Positions 28,299 through 37,274 of a stretch of DNA of 64,000 nt are shown piece after piece (the first letter of the stretch is position 1; the number at the start of each line of letters is the position of its first letter). Below the pieces are notes generated by a model. It did not search any database and had not been told where the DNA came from. It saw only the letters and a program-made list of their open reading frames with translations. The DNA comes from Ovoidimarina sp963698645. Its GTDB lineage: Bacteria > Pseudomonadota > Alphaproteobacteria > Rhodobacterales > Rhodobacteraceae. The DNA lies in NCBI GenBank assembly GCA_963698645.1, contig CAVORP010000001.1, positions 1 through 64,000 on the forward strand. The letters are read 5' to 3'. The position numbers were made by a program, and so were the translations under genes.

Positions 28299-28332
28299 AT
28301 TAGCATACAAACCTGTAGAGGAAGCCAGTCAA
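28299..28332 (-). promoter_or_regulatory. Promoter and operator-like palindrome upstream of enamidase
   Basis: On the minus strand, TTGACT (28327-28332) is followed after 17-19 bp by a -10 region that coincides with GTTTGTATGCTAAT (28299-28312). This 14-mer matches the operator at 19470-19483 at 10 of 14 positions, with three of the four differences C/T. Binding here would cover the -10 region. Confidence 0.55.
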
Positions 28333-28463
28333 CTCTGTTGGCGGGCATGTAGGCAAACCCCAACGCCGGCTGAGAAAGACATGCACCGTCATCTCTTTCT
28401 GTTCCTCGACCGATATGACAGAACCACGGTCTTCCCGATACGATCCTCGTGTCCCCATGCCGC

Positions 28464-29159
28464 TCAGACGCCGAGATATTTGTGCAGTTTCGCCGGATCG
28501 CCGCGCAGGTCCGCCGCGGCAACGGTCTCGCGGTCCTTACCGTTCTCGATGAAGGTCACCCGGTCCGCGATGGACAGGACTGCATCGACGCGCTGTTCCA
28601 CCAGGACGATCGCATAGCCCTCGGCCTTCATCCTGACGACAACCTTTCGGATCTGCTCGATCATCGAGGGCTGAAGTCCCTCTGTCGGCTCGTCCAGGAG
28701 CAAGACTTTGGGACGAAGGCACAAGGCGCGGGCCGTGGCCAGCATCTGTTGTTCCCCGCCCGAAAGGGTGCCTGCCTGCTGGTTAAGGCGCTCCCTCAGA
28801 CGGGGAAAGAGGTCAAGCACCCAGGCCCGCGTCTCTGCCCCCTGGCCCCGTGTCATAAGACCCATTTCGATATTCTCGGCCACGGTCAGTTCGGGGAACA
28901 GCCGCCTGCCCTGCGGGATATAGCCAACGCCCTGCCGCGGAATGAGGTGTGCGGGCATCGAGGCAAGGTCCCTACCATCAAGCAGGATTGTGCCCTGCGA
29001 AGGTGGCAGCTGTCCCATGATGGACTTCAACACCGTGGTCTTGCCCGCGCCGTTGCGACCCATCAGGCAGAGTATCTCGCCACGGTTCACCGACAGTGAA
29101 ACGCCGAATAGGACTTTGACCCGCCCATAGGAGGCGTGGATATCCCTGACCTCAAGCAT
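28464..29159 (-). CDS. livF: Branched-chain-type ABC transporter ATPase (LivF)
   Basis: This 231-residue ATPase has Walker A GRNGAGKTT, signature LSGGEQQM and Walker B LLLDEPTEGL. It belongs to the HAAT family of importers. The ATG at 29159 is preferred over an upstream in-frame start because LivF proteins begin directly with MLEVRDIHASYG. It overlaps livG by 8 bp. It is the last gene of a livKHMGF operon, placed to import a heterocyclic carboxylate rather than amino acids. Confidence 0.92.
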   Translation of the reverse strand: MLEVRDIHASYGRVKVLFGVSLSVNRGEILCLMGRNGAGKTTVLKSIMGQLPPSQGTILLDGRDLASMPAHLIPRQGVGYIPQGRRLFPELTVAENIEMGLMTRGQGAETRAWVLDLFPRLRERLNQQAGTLSGGEQQMLATARALCLRPKVLLLDEPTEGLQPSMIEQIRKVVVRMKAEGYAIVLVEQRVDAVLSIADRVTFIENGKDRETVAAADLRGDPAKLHKYLGV

Positions 29160-29883
29160 TGGGCGTCGTTCCAAGATACGCAGCCTGAACGGCGGCGTTT
29201 TCATGGATCTCGGCGGGTGTGCCGGAGGCCAGGAGCCGCCCCTGATCCAGAACAGTGATATGATCGGCGGCTTCCGAGACCACGCGCATGTTGTGTTCGA
29301 TCAGCAGGATGGTCGTCTCGCCCGCGAGGGATTTCATCAGGGCAATGAACTCGTCGACCTCTGTTTCCGAAAGGCCTTGGGTCGGTTCGTCCAGGATGAA
29401 CACTTTCGGATCCTGCGCCAGTCCCATGGCAATCTCGAGCACCCGCTGGTGTCCGTAGCTGAGGTCGCCGGCGATCTGGTCGGCGCGGTCTGCAAGGCCG
29501 ATGCGTTCGAGAACCTGACGCGTCTTGCGCGCATGGGCTTCTTTGTCATGGGCCAGTTTGCGGCCGGCAGCGAGGGCCACGTTGTCGTAGACGCTCAGCC
29601 CCGGAAATATCGAGGTAATCTGGAACGTATAAGCCATGCCCAGTTGCATCCGCTTATGAGCGGGCAAACTGCTGATATCGCGGTCCTCGAAGAGAACGCT
29701 GCCGCGCGTCGGTGAGATACGCCCGCTGACCATCCCGACAAAGGTGGATTTGCCAGCGCCATTGGGTCCGATCAGGGCCGTAATCTCGCCTTTGGGCAGG
29801 CGAAAATCGATATCGACATTCGCCTCGACACCGCCATAGATCTTGGTCAGGCCCTTGGCCTCCAGCACGTTCACGGAAGCCAT
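29152..29883 (-). CDS. livG: Branched-chain-type ABC transporter ATPase (LivG)
   Basis: This 243-residue ATPase has Walker A GPNGAGKST, signature LSYGHQRVLE and Walker B FILDEPTQGLS, with the histidine in LLIEHNMRVV typical of LivG. It is slightly shorter than E. coli LivG but complete. It overlaps livM by 13 bp and livF by 8 bp. Confidence 0.92.
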   Translation of the reverse strand: MASVNVLEAKGLTKIYGGVEANVDIDFRLPKGEITALIGPNGAGKSTFVGMVSGRISPTRGSVLFEDRDISSLPAHKRMQLGMAYTFQITSIFPGLSVYDNVALAAGRKLAHDKEAHARKTRQVLERIGLADRADQIAGDLSYGHQRVLEIAMGLAQDPKVFILDEPTQGLSETEVDEFIALMKSLAGETTILLIEHNMRVVSEAADHITVLDQGRLLASGTPAEIHENAAVQAAYLGTTPNA

Positions 29884-30815
29884 GGAACCGCCCTTTTGCG
29901 TAGAGTTCCAGCCAGCCCCTGCGGCGCGAATAGTGTCAGAAGCACCAGAACCACACCTGCGATCAGCATATAGGCGTTGGTATAACTGCTCGAGATATCA
30001 ATAAGGTAGAACATGAAGATCACACCGATCAGTGGCCCGATCGTGGTCCCCGCGCCGCCCAGAAGCACCCAGAGCAGCGGAAAGATCGAATACTGAACGC
30101 CCGCGAAGCTGGCCCCCACATAGCCGAAGAGCAATGCATAGGCGGCACCGGCCACCCCCGAAAAAGCGCCCGAGATCACCAGCGCCTGCAGTTTCAATCG
30201 CGCTGCATCATAGCCCAGCATCCGCGCGCGTTCCTCGTTCTCGCGGATCGCCACAAGCCGTTTGCCAAAGGGCATCTGGACCAGCTTCGCAATCGCCAGA
30301 AAACAGAAAGAGAACAGGATGAAGGCGGTGAAATACCGCGCCGTTTCAGAGGTCAGATCGATGCCCATCAGGTTACGCTGCGCCTGCTGGACGACAAACC
30401 CTTCGTCCCCACGCGTGTATGCCCCGAAATACAGGATCACGAGGTAGAAGGTCTGCGCGAACATGAGCGTGACGATCATGAAGGCGACCCCCGCCGTGCG
30501 CAGGGCAAGGTACCCCGCAACAAGGGACAGCACCGTCGCAGCGGCGACACCGGTCAGGAAGGCAGGCGCGACGGAGAAGCCTAGAAGGTTAACGGTTAGA
30601 CCAAACCCGTACATGCCGGCGGCAAAGAACATCGCATGGCCAAGGCTGAGCAAACCGGTGTAGCCGAACAGCAGATTGAAACCCATCGCGTAGATCGCGA
30701 GCACCATGACCCGCGAGAACACGCCGACATGATAGGCAGGCAGGATGAAGAATAGGATGAACAGCCCGGAAAGGACGGCAACGTGCAAGATGTGATTTCT
30801 CGACGTGCCGGTCAT
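29871..30815 (-). CDS. livM: Branched-chain-type ABC transporter permease (LivM)
   Basis: This 314-residue polytopic permease has GYTGLLSLGHAMFFAAGMY, the LivM family landmark, and a late LLGGAGTTIGPLIG. The ATG at 30815 overlaps the true livH stop (ATGA). The reading frame continues upstream only because livH is frame-broken, which fuses the two genes in a naive translation. They should be annotated separately. Confidence 0.9.
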   Translation of the reverse strand: MTGTSRNHILHVAVLSGLFILFFILPAYHVGVFSRVMVLAIYAMGFNLLFGYTGLLSLGHAMFFAAGMYGFGLTVNLLGFSVAPAFLTGVAAATVLSLVAGYLALRTAGVAFMIVTLMFAQTFYLVILYFGAYTRGDEGFVVQQAQRNLMGIDLTSETARYFTAFILFSFCFLAIAKLVQMPFGKRLVAIRENEERARMLGYDAARLKLQALVISGAFSGVAGAAYALLFGYVGASFAGVQYSIFPLLWVLLGGAGTTIGPLIGVIFMFYLIDISSSYTNAYMLIAGVVLVLLTLFAPQGLAGTLRKRAVPWLP

Positions 30816-31739
30816 GCCGCAGCCTTGCCCAGAAGCCCCTGCGGCCGGAACACGAGCACCATTGCAACAAGGAAGGTCGCAATGATTTTTGCCAGCGTCG
30901 GAGAGAAGAAGACCGAGATGATCCCGTCGCTCATTCCGATCAGGAGCGCTGCAATCACAGTGCCCGGCAGACTTCCCAAGACCGCCAATGATCACCACGA
31001 TGAATGCCAGCAAAAGCGGGTCATGACCCATGAGGTAATGCGCCTGCTGAATGGGAACAACCAGAACTGCGCCCAGCGCTGCCAAGCCTGCACCGAGGCC
31101 GAAAACCCAGGAATAGACCTTGTCCACCGGCACGCCAAAAGCCTGCGCGGTTTCCCTGTCCTGCTGCGTAGCCCGCATGATCAGGCCGATCTTGGTGCGA
31201 GTCAGGACCAGCCAGAGTGCGATCAGGACAGAGATTGCTGCAAAGATGACGAAGAGCTTGTAAGTGGTGATGCTGAGCCCCCAAGGCCAGATCATCTCGA
31301 ATCCGTTTTCACCGAACTCAAACCATGGCAGGGACAGGCGGGTGTTGAACGGCGCTTCGACGGGCCGTGCCTCGGGCCCGTAGGTCATCAGGGTCGTTTG
31401 CTGGATGATGTAGAGAATACCGATTGTCGCCACGATCGTTCTGTCCGGATCATAGTGCACACGTTTCAGGATCACCCTGTCAGCGCCGGCGGCGATACAA
31501 CCGACGAGAACGGGTACCACGATCAAGGCTGCAAGAAACCCGACCGCCGGATGCCCTCCTAGAGAAGTGGTGACCACCCAGGTCAGAACCGCCCCCAGCA
31601 TGAAGAATTCACCATGGGCAACATTGACCACACGCATCACGCCGAAAACGATGCTGAGGCCCATCGCCGTGAGCACAAGAATGGCGGAGATGACCGCCCC
31701 CTCGAGGGAGGCGAGCATTAGATGAGGCCCAAAATCCAT
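30812..31739 (-). pseudogene. livH: Branched-chain-type ABC transporter permease (LivH), single frame break
   Basis: The N-terminal 250 or so residues are a normal LivH (MGLSIVFGVMRVVNVAHGE, then VVIIGGLG). At the GGG run on the coding strand (30975-30977) one extra base shifts the frame. Removing it restores GSLPGTVIAALL and a natural end just before livM. The gene may be intact in the cell if the extra base is an artefact. If real, the importer would lack a working LivH, or make a LivH-LivM readthrough with a scrambled linker. Confidence 0.85.
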
Positions 31740-31774
31740 TGGTGAACTCGCTTACTAGAAGACCACCGGTAGGA

Positions 31775-33079
31775 TCAGAAGGATTGCGTGGTGTAATCTA
31801 CTTCGTCTTCGTAGAGTCCGTCTTCGATCTCGGCCGTATGCGTAAGCACAAGCCGGCCATCCGTGACCTGCGAGATATATTGCTTGCCGAAGGTCTGGTG
31901 GGTCTTGCCGTTGAACACCTTGTCGCCCTGGGGATGATCCAGCGAGGCGGGCATCTCTGACATCGCCTCGACCGCTTCGATCAGTTTTGTCCGGTCTTGT
32001 GGCCCCTGGTAATCGGCTGCTTCCATGCCAGCCTTGATGATGTTCAGCGTCTCCCAGCAGCCGAACATATGGGCAAAAGTCGAAACATCCGACGGATCCT
32101 CGATGGAGGCCCCGCGATCGTTGACTCCAACGGCAGCACGGTAGGCCGCTTCGTACTCGGTTTGGTTGGCCTGTACGTGGCGCGGCATGCCTTCCCAGAA
32201 ATAGCTCCCTTCGAGGAACTCCAGACCACTGCTCTGGATATCGACTGCTTCAAGGCTGTCGATGAAACCGAAAAGCTCTGGTCGGTTGGGGCCGAAGAAT
32301 TCACCCAGTTCCTTCACGAAGGTCAAAACCGCAGGTCCCACCATCACATGATAGATCACTTCGGTCTCGCGTGGAATGTTCGGGAAATAGCGCGTGAAGG
32401 TGGTTTCGGTCGGCGGGATCGCGATCTTGGCTACGACTTCGCCGCCCTGTGCCACGATTGCTTCGGAAAAGAAATCGCGGTGATCGTGGCCGAAGGCGAA
32501 GTCGGGATAGATCATCGTGACCTTCTTGCCGAGATTGTTGGCGATGAAGGGCGCCATCGAAATGACCTGACTTTTCACATCTGTGATACCGGGCTGAAGT
32601 GTATATCGGTTCAGCATGCCGCTGGCGACATGGTGGCCTTCAGAGACGACAAAATAAGGCATTTTTAGCTCGCCCGCACGGGGAGCAGAGCCGATCACGA
32701 CATGACTAAATAGCGTCCCATAGGCGACATCACACTTGTGTTGGTTGGCGAACTTCTCAAGCGCCTCGGCTCCCCGGCCGGGGTCGGTGCCGTCGTCCTC
32801 GACCACGATTTCGACGGGGCGTCCGTTGATGCCACCGGATTCGTTGATCCGCTTCACGGCGGCGTCCGTGGTCGCGCCGTACCACCGGCCATAGGCTGCG
32901 CCGATCCCGGTCGCATGCTTCTGGAAACCGATCTTGATCGGCGCCGAACTTTGCGCCTGGGAATAGCCCAGCGATCCGGGAAGAATACCGGTGGCCGCCA
33001 CTGCACCTGCACTTGCGCCGATACCGAGCAGCGCGCTTCTACGGTTGATCTTCGAAGTCTTCCTGGTCTCGTTCGTCAC
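31775..33079 (-). CDS. livK: ABC transporter substrate-binding protein (LivK type), Tat-exported
   Basis: This 434-residue type I periplasmic binding protein (Peripla_BP_6) has a twin-arginine signal (INRRSALLGIGASAG). It starts the livKHMGF operon and is preceded by a cluster-type palindrome at 33133-33146. The presence of all liv genes next to the nicotinate-type enzymes suggests an aromatic or N-heterocyclic acid as ligand, as seen for several HAAT transporters. The amino-acid specificity of classical LivK should not be assumed. Confidence 0.9.
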   Translation of the reverse strand: MTNETRKTSKINRRSALLGIGASAGAVAATGILPGSLGYSQAQSSAPIKIGFQKHATGIGAAYGRWYGATTDAAVKRINESGGINGRPVEIVVEDDGTDPGRGAEALEKFANQHKCDVAYGTLFSHVVIGSAPRAGELKMPYFVVSEGHHVASGMLNRYTLQPGITDVKSQVISMAPFIANNLGKKVTMIYPDFAFGHDHRDFFSEAIVAQGGEVVAKIAIPPTETTFTRYFPNIPRETEVIYHVMVGPAVLTFVKELGEFFGPNRPELFGFIDSLEAVDIQSSGLEFLEGSYFWEGMPRHVQANQTEYEAAYRAAVGVNDRGASIEDPSDVSTFAHMFGCWETLNIIKAGMEAADYQGPQDRTKLIEAVEAMSEMPASLDHPQGDKVFNGKTHQTFGKQYISQVTDGRLVLTHTAEIEDGLYEDEVDYTTQSF

Positions 33080-33132
33080 GGCCTTGTCTCCCTGTTATTT
33101 CGCACGACTTCTGTCGTTTTCAAAGACAGCTT

Positions 33133-33146
33133 GTGTGTATGCAAAT
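33133..33146 (-). promoter_or_regulatory. Operator-like palindrome upstream of livK
   Basis: GTGTGTATGCAAAT (plus-strand reading) matches the 19470-19483 site at 10 of 14 positions, with three of the four differences C/T. It lies about 55-65 bp before the livK start, in a short AT-rich gap suited to a promoter. Confidence 0.5.
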
Positions 33147-33165
33147 GAAAAGTCTACAATTTTTT

Positions 33166-34578
33166 CTAGGCGCCTCTGGGGCTGGCCAGAAGCCAAAGAC
33201 CAAACAACGTGTACGCGACCATCAACACGGATAGGCCTAGTTGGATTCTCACGATGTCGCGTCGGTTACTGCACAGGATTTCTGCAGTTCTGTGGCTCAT
33301 GACAACAGCTAAGACATGGGAGATCACGACAATTCCAGCCTGCGTGATCCAGATCACCTTGACGATCTCGGGAACGGTCAGAAACCCCACCTTCACGCGC
33401 GTCCCACCAAGGCCGAACAGGTTCCAACCTGCGGCCAGCGGATCAGCGAAATTGGCCACTACGTATTGGATCTGCACGAGGAAAGTGACGAAGTAATGAG
33501 CGAAATGATACCCGATCGCAATCGGCAGAAGCGTGATCGAGAACTGTTTGAACGCAAAGGAAATTGATACCGGCCGCTGCTCCTTCCGGGGATGATCCAA
33601 CGCCATCAAACCGATCCAAACGGATGTTGTGAAAACCAGTATCAGGAACGCGACGCCGCCATAGAGCCCCAGCGACGTCTTCCAGACCATCGCCGAGCGC
33701 CCCGGAAATTCCAGCGGGTTCACACCAACTAAATGCAGCCACCAGAAGGTTTCGTGCAGCCCGTCAAAACTGCCTGCTGCAAGCATGACAAGAACCAAAA
33801 CGGCGCGGCTTGGGTCAAGTCCACCAGCCTCGAACGCCTGCCAACCCGGCAGGCCAATCTCTAGAGTGTCCCGGGCTCGTGCGCATCGCAACAACCCGAT
33901 AAGATTGAACAGGACAGTGAAACACTCGACCTGCCGCAACCACGGGCCACGTCCGAACACAGTCATCCCCAGAAAGGTGAAGGCCCAATAGCCCAGCGCA
34001 AAGCGCGCCAATCTATCGGGATCGTTTGGCGCGACATCTGCCAGAACGAAGCCTTGGAATGCCATGAAAATGACCATGGCAGGCCATGCCGACAGGCAGG
34101 GCGGGAGGGTAAGGATAGGCCGGTCGTCTGGGCAGATCAGACGATGCAGCCCTGGCCAGGGATTGATCCATCTCCAGATGTCGAAGACGAGGCCCTGGAC
34201 GATGAACATGGCCATCCACCAAACGGTCCACAACGCCAAAGGCAAAAGGTTCGCCTGCGGGTCGCTTGGCCCCACAAGACCGACATAGATCAGAAGAGCG
34301 AGGCAAAGGGAGCCGATCACAGCGACAAATGGCGGCGGCGCGAGCCAGTGCCCCGGAAGGCGAGTATCGAACGGCCGCAAGAGTTTGGCTAGCTGACCCG
34401 GTTTCACGAACGCAAGAAGCAGCATTGTTGCCGCCACAGCCAGCGTTCCGGCAGAAATATACGCCTTGGTGGGCAGGAGGAGCACGAACCCTTGTTCAGC
34501 GGCATGCGGGAATGCCGGTCCCGCCGCCGCAAGGCCGATCGCGATCGCGACAAGAAAGAACTTTTGATTTGCTCTCAT
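33166..34578 (-). CDS. Polytopic membrane protein of unknown function, next to a copper chaperone
   Basis: This 470-residue protein has a signal-like N-terminus, then HAAEQGFVLLLPT and about ten hydrophobic segments with conserved-looking aromatic and histidine residues (HETFWWLHLVG, GYHFAHYFVTFL). I recall proteins with this N-terminal motif being labelled fenitrothion hydrolase in databases, but nothing here supports that activity. It is divergent from a PCuAC-type copper chaperone with only 45 bp between the two starts. A role in copper handling or membrane enzyme assembly is a reasonable guess. Confidence 0.65.
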   Translation of the reverse strand: MRANQKFFLVAIAIGLAAAGPAFPHAAEQGFVLLLPTKAYISAGTLAVAATMLLLAFVKPGQLAKLLRPFDTRLPGHWLAPPPFVAVIGSLCLALLIYVGLVGPSDPQANLLPLALWTVWWMAMFIVQGLVFDIWRWINPWPGLHRLICPDDRPILTLPPCLSAWPAMVIFMAFQGFVLADVAPNDPDRLARFALGYWAFTFLGMTVFGRGPWLRQVECFTVLFNLIGLLRCARARDTLEIGLPGWQAFEAGGLDPSRAVLVLVMLAAGSFDGLHETFWWLHLVGVNPLEFPGRSAMVWKTSLGLYGGVAFLILVFTTSVWIGLMALDHPRKEQRPVSISFAFKQFSITLLPIAIGYHFAHYFVTFLVQIQYVVANFADPLAAGWNLFGLGGTRVKVGFLTVPEIVKVIWITQAGIVVISHVLAVVMSHRTAEILCSNRRDIVRIQLGLSVLMVAYTLFGLWLLASPRGA

Positions 34579-34623
34579 TTCATTAGTCTACGCACGATAT
34601 CTCGCCCTGGGGCAAGGCAGACG

Positions 34624-35391
34624 ATGAAGCGTTTGATCTCTTTCGCGATTTTGGCAGCCATAGGTGCAGTTGCCTACGTTGAATATGGACCGATCGAAAG
34701 TACGGTCACGGTTACCGACGCCCAAGCGGTTCCGATCGGGACAAATGGGAGCATGTTCATGGTTTCCATGAGAATGCAAAACGACGGCCCGGCCGTCACG
34801 CTCACGGAGGTGCGCTCGCCTGTGGGGGCCGGCGTCTTGATCATGAACCCAGGATATGCCGATGCGCCTCTTGTGATCCCCGCGAACAGTGAGGGGCTTC
34901 TTGCAATGGACGGAGCGCATATCATGCTCTCGATTGCGGGTGACACGTTCAGCGAAGGGACATTTCAGTCCATTTCCTTGGGCTTCGATGATGGCAGCGA
35001 AGTTGTCACTCGGGTCATTCACGCAGGACAGGGGGCGATGCAGCATGACAATGCAATTGGGGTGGAGGAAGACCTCGCGCCCTCTGTCGAGATCATACCC
35101 CCCGAAACGATCTCTGCCGATGGCTTCGATGTCATCCTTGCCGTGGACAACTTCGATTTCGTCATGGCTGCCGATGATGCATCCCATCAGCCCAACCAGG
35201 GTCATGCACATATCTACCTCAACGGCCTGAAGCTCGGGCGCATGTACGAGGACAGGTTTCGGGTCGGCGCGCTCACGCCGGGGGAATATCGTCTCCGCGT
35301 CGGGTTGAACACAAATGACCATCGCCCCTATGAAGTTTCGGGCTCGACGGTTGAAGCCACGCTCCAGTTTCGCATCGGTAACGCACAATGA
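34624..35391 (+). CDS. PCuAC-type copper chaperone with extra C-terminal domain
   Basis: This 255-residue exported protein has a short N-terminal hydrophobic signal. Its first half matches the PCuAC (DUF461) fold, ending in the GAHIML copper motif. The first His/Met ligand region is less typical (VLIMNPG). The second half carries GHAHIYLNGLKLGRMY, a histidine-containing beta domain seen in some copper-related periplasmic proteins. ATG 34624 gives the signal peptide. An upstream in-frame stretch overlaps the divergent gene and is not credible. Confidence 0.72.
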   Translation: MKRLISFAILAAIGAVAYVEYGPIESTVTVTDAQAVPIGTNGSMFMVSMRMQNDGPAVTLTEVRSPVGAGVLIMNPGYADAPLVIPANSEGLLAMDGAHIMLSIAGDTFSEGTFQSISLGFDDGSEVVTRVIHAGQGAMQHDNAIGVEEDLAPSVEIIPPETISADGFDVILAVDNFDFVMAADDASHQPNQGHAHIYLNGLKLGRMYEDRFRVGALTPGEYRLRVGLNTNDHRPYEVSGSTVEATLQFRIGNAQ

Positions 35392-35482
35392 AAGGCTCCA
35401 GCGCGCGGGACTTCGCATATTGGTCCTTCGCGCCGGACAAACAGTTGGTTCCAAATATTCTGCGATCGCGCGGTTAGTTGTG

Positions 35483-37220
35483 CTATTCGGCAGCGCGGTC
35501 CCCGACCGGGGCCTGTTTCAGATCTCGCCAGGCATCAAATTGCGAGAGGAAAACGCGCCCGTTCAACTGGTCGATCAGATGTGACCGTTTCAGCCTGTCC
35601 ATGACCGGCCCCTTGACCTCGGAAAGATGAAGTCCAACGCCCATGTCCCGGAGCCGTTGGTTGATCGCCTCGAGGCTCTCGAGCGCGGAATAATCCACCT
35701 CGTTGACGGCAGAGAACATCAAGACCACGTTCTTGATGGCACATCCATCGGCCACGCGCTTCTGGATCAGATCCTCGAGAAAGCGCGCATTGACGAAATA
35801 GAGACTTTCGTCGACCCGAAGGGTAAGCAGGGTTGGATCGGTTTCCACCTTATGGCGATGGATATTGCGGAAATGCTGGGTCCCGGGAACCAACCCGACT
35901 TCTGCCACATGGGGGCGTGATGTCTTGTAAAGGTGCAGCAAGACTGAGATCAGCACCCCCGATGCAACGCCGACCTCGACGCCTAGACCAAGCGTCAGAA
36001 GAATGGTGACGGCGACCGCTGCGAAGTCTGACCGTGAATAAATCCAGGTCTTTTTCAGGATCGAAAAATCCACGAGGCTCAGAACCGCGACAATTATGGT
36101 TGCCGCGAGCGTCGCGTTCGGAAGGAAGTATACAAGGGGAGTCAGCGCAAGCGCGGCGATGGCAAGGCCGATGGCGGTATAGATTCCCGCCGCTGGAGTT
36201 TCGGCCCCTGCATCGAAGTTCACGACTGACCGCGAGAAGCCACCCGTGACGGGGAAGCCGCCAGTGAAGGCCGCGCCAAGATTGGCGGCGCCAAGGCCGA
36301 TCAATTCCTGATCCGGGTCGATCCGCTGGCGCCTCTTCGCAGCAAGGGTCTGGGCAACCGAAATACTTTCAACAAAGCCAATGATCGATATCAGGATCGC
36401 CGGTACCAGAAGCGCGCCAAGAATATCGGGCGACAGGCTGGGCATGGTAAGCGGGGGCAGACTTTGCGGCACCTCGCCTACGATCCGAACGCCCAAATCG
36501 TTCAGACCGAAGGCCCAGACCGACAGCGTGGTGCTGACGACAGCGGCAACCGGCCCGGCCTTGGTCAGGATGTCGGCGAGAAGCGCCGGCGTTCCAAGGC
36601 GCTGCAGCAGCGGTTTCAGGTTTCCGCGAACCCAGAAGAGGAACCCTGTCGCCAACAATCCGATCAGTACGGTGAGCCAGTTGATCTCACCAAGATTTGC
36701 GATGATTGAGCCAACCATATCCGGCAGGGTGTGACCATCGGCGCTTATGCCCAAAATGTGCTTGAGTTGGCTTGTCGCGATCAGAATGCCCGACGCAGTG
36801 ATGAAGCCCGCGATCACCGGGTGGCTCAGGAAGTTGGCCAGAAATCCCAGACGAAAGACGCCCAAGAGCACAAGGAACCCGCCAGAAAGGAAAGCAAGCG
36901 TCAGAGCGGCGATGGCGTAGCCTGCTGTCCCTAGCGTCGGCCACCTGACCGATGGCCGAGGCTGTGAGCAGCGACACCACCGCCACCGGTCCCACGGCGA
37001 GCGCGCGGGAGGAGCCGAAGATCGCGTAAAGGATGATCGGCGCGATGGATGCATAAATTCCCGCCTCGGGCGGCAAACCCGCCAACAGCGCATAGGCCAA
37101 CGACTGGGGGATCAGCATGATCGTGACGATCAGCGCCGCGATCAGGTCGTTGGACAGCGCGGAGCGATTATAGCGGCGACCCCAATCAAGGATCGGAATG
37201 TGGCGGCGCAGGTTTGGCAT
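35483..37220 (-). pseudogene. SulP-family anion transporter, single frame break
   Basis: The gene starts at 37220 with a normal SulP N-terminus (DLIAALIVTIMLIPQSLAYALLAGL). At about 36931-36937 the frame shifts by +1 and continues with LGTAGYAIAALTLAF through the membrane domain to a C-terminal STAS domain (FSAVNEVDYSALESLEAIN). Apart from that break it is full length, about 577 residues. SulP proteins carry sulfate, bicarbonate or other anions. Here it ends a sulfide/persulfide oxidation cluster, so export or exchange of a sulfur oxyanion is likely. Confidence 0.85.
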
Positions 37221-37274
37221 GTTCCTTGCTTTTCTTTGATCGGGACGGCAGCGTCGGGGCCACCCCGCGTGCCT

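Noticed and set aside
28381..28617. Additional small plus-strand genes opposite livF and livG
   Set aside because: These are shadow frames antisense to well-supported ATPase genes, without ribosome sites or protein-like composition.
29871..31739. A single 622-residue LivH-LivM fusion permease
   Set aside because: The middle of the naive translation (from about GKSAGHCDC to the LivM start) is not membrane-protein-like. Removing one G restores a normal LivH end and an ATGA junction with LivM, so this is two genes.
33166..34578. NnrS-family nitric-oxide-related membrane protein
   Set aside because: It is a polytopic protein of similar size near a Crp/Fnr cluster, but no NnrS signature was seen, and its partner is a copper chaperone.
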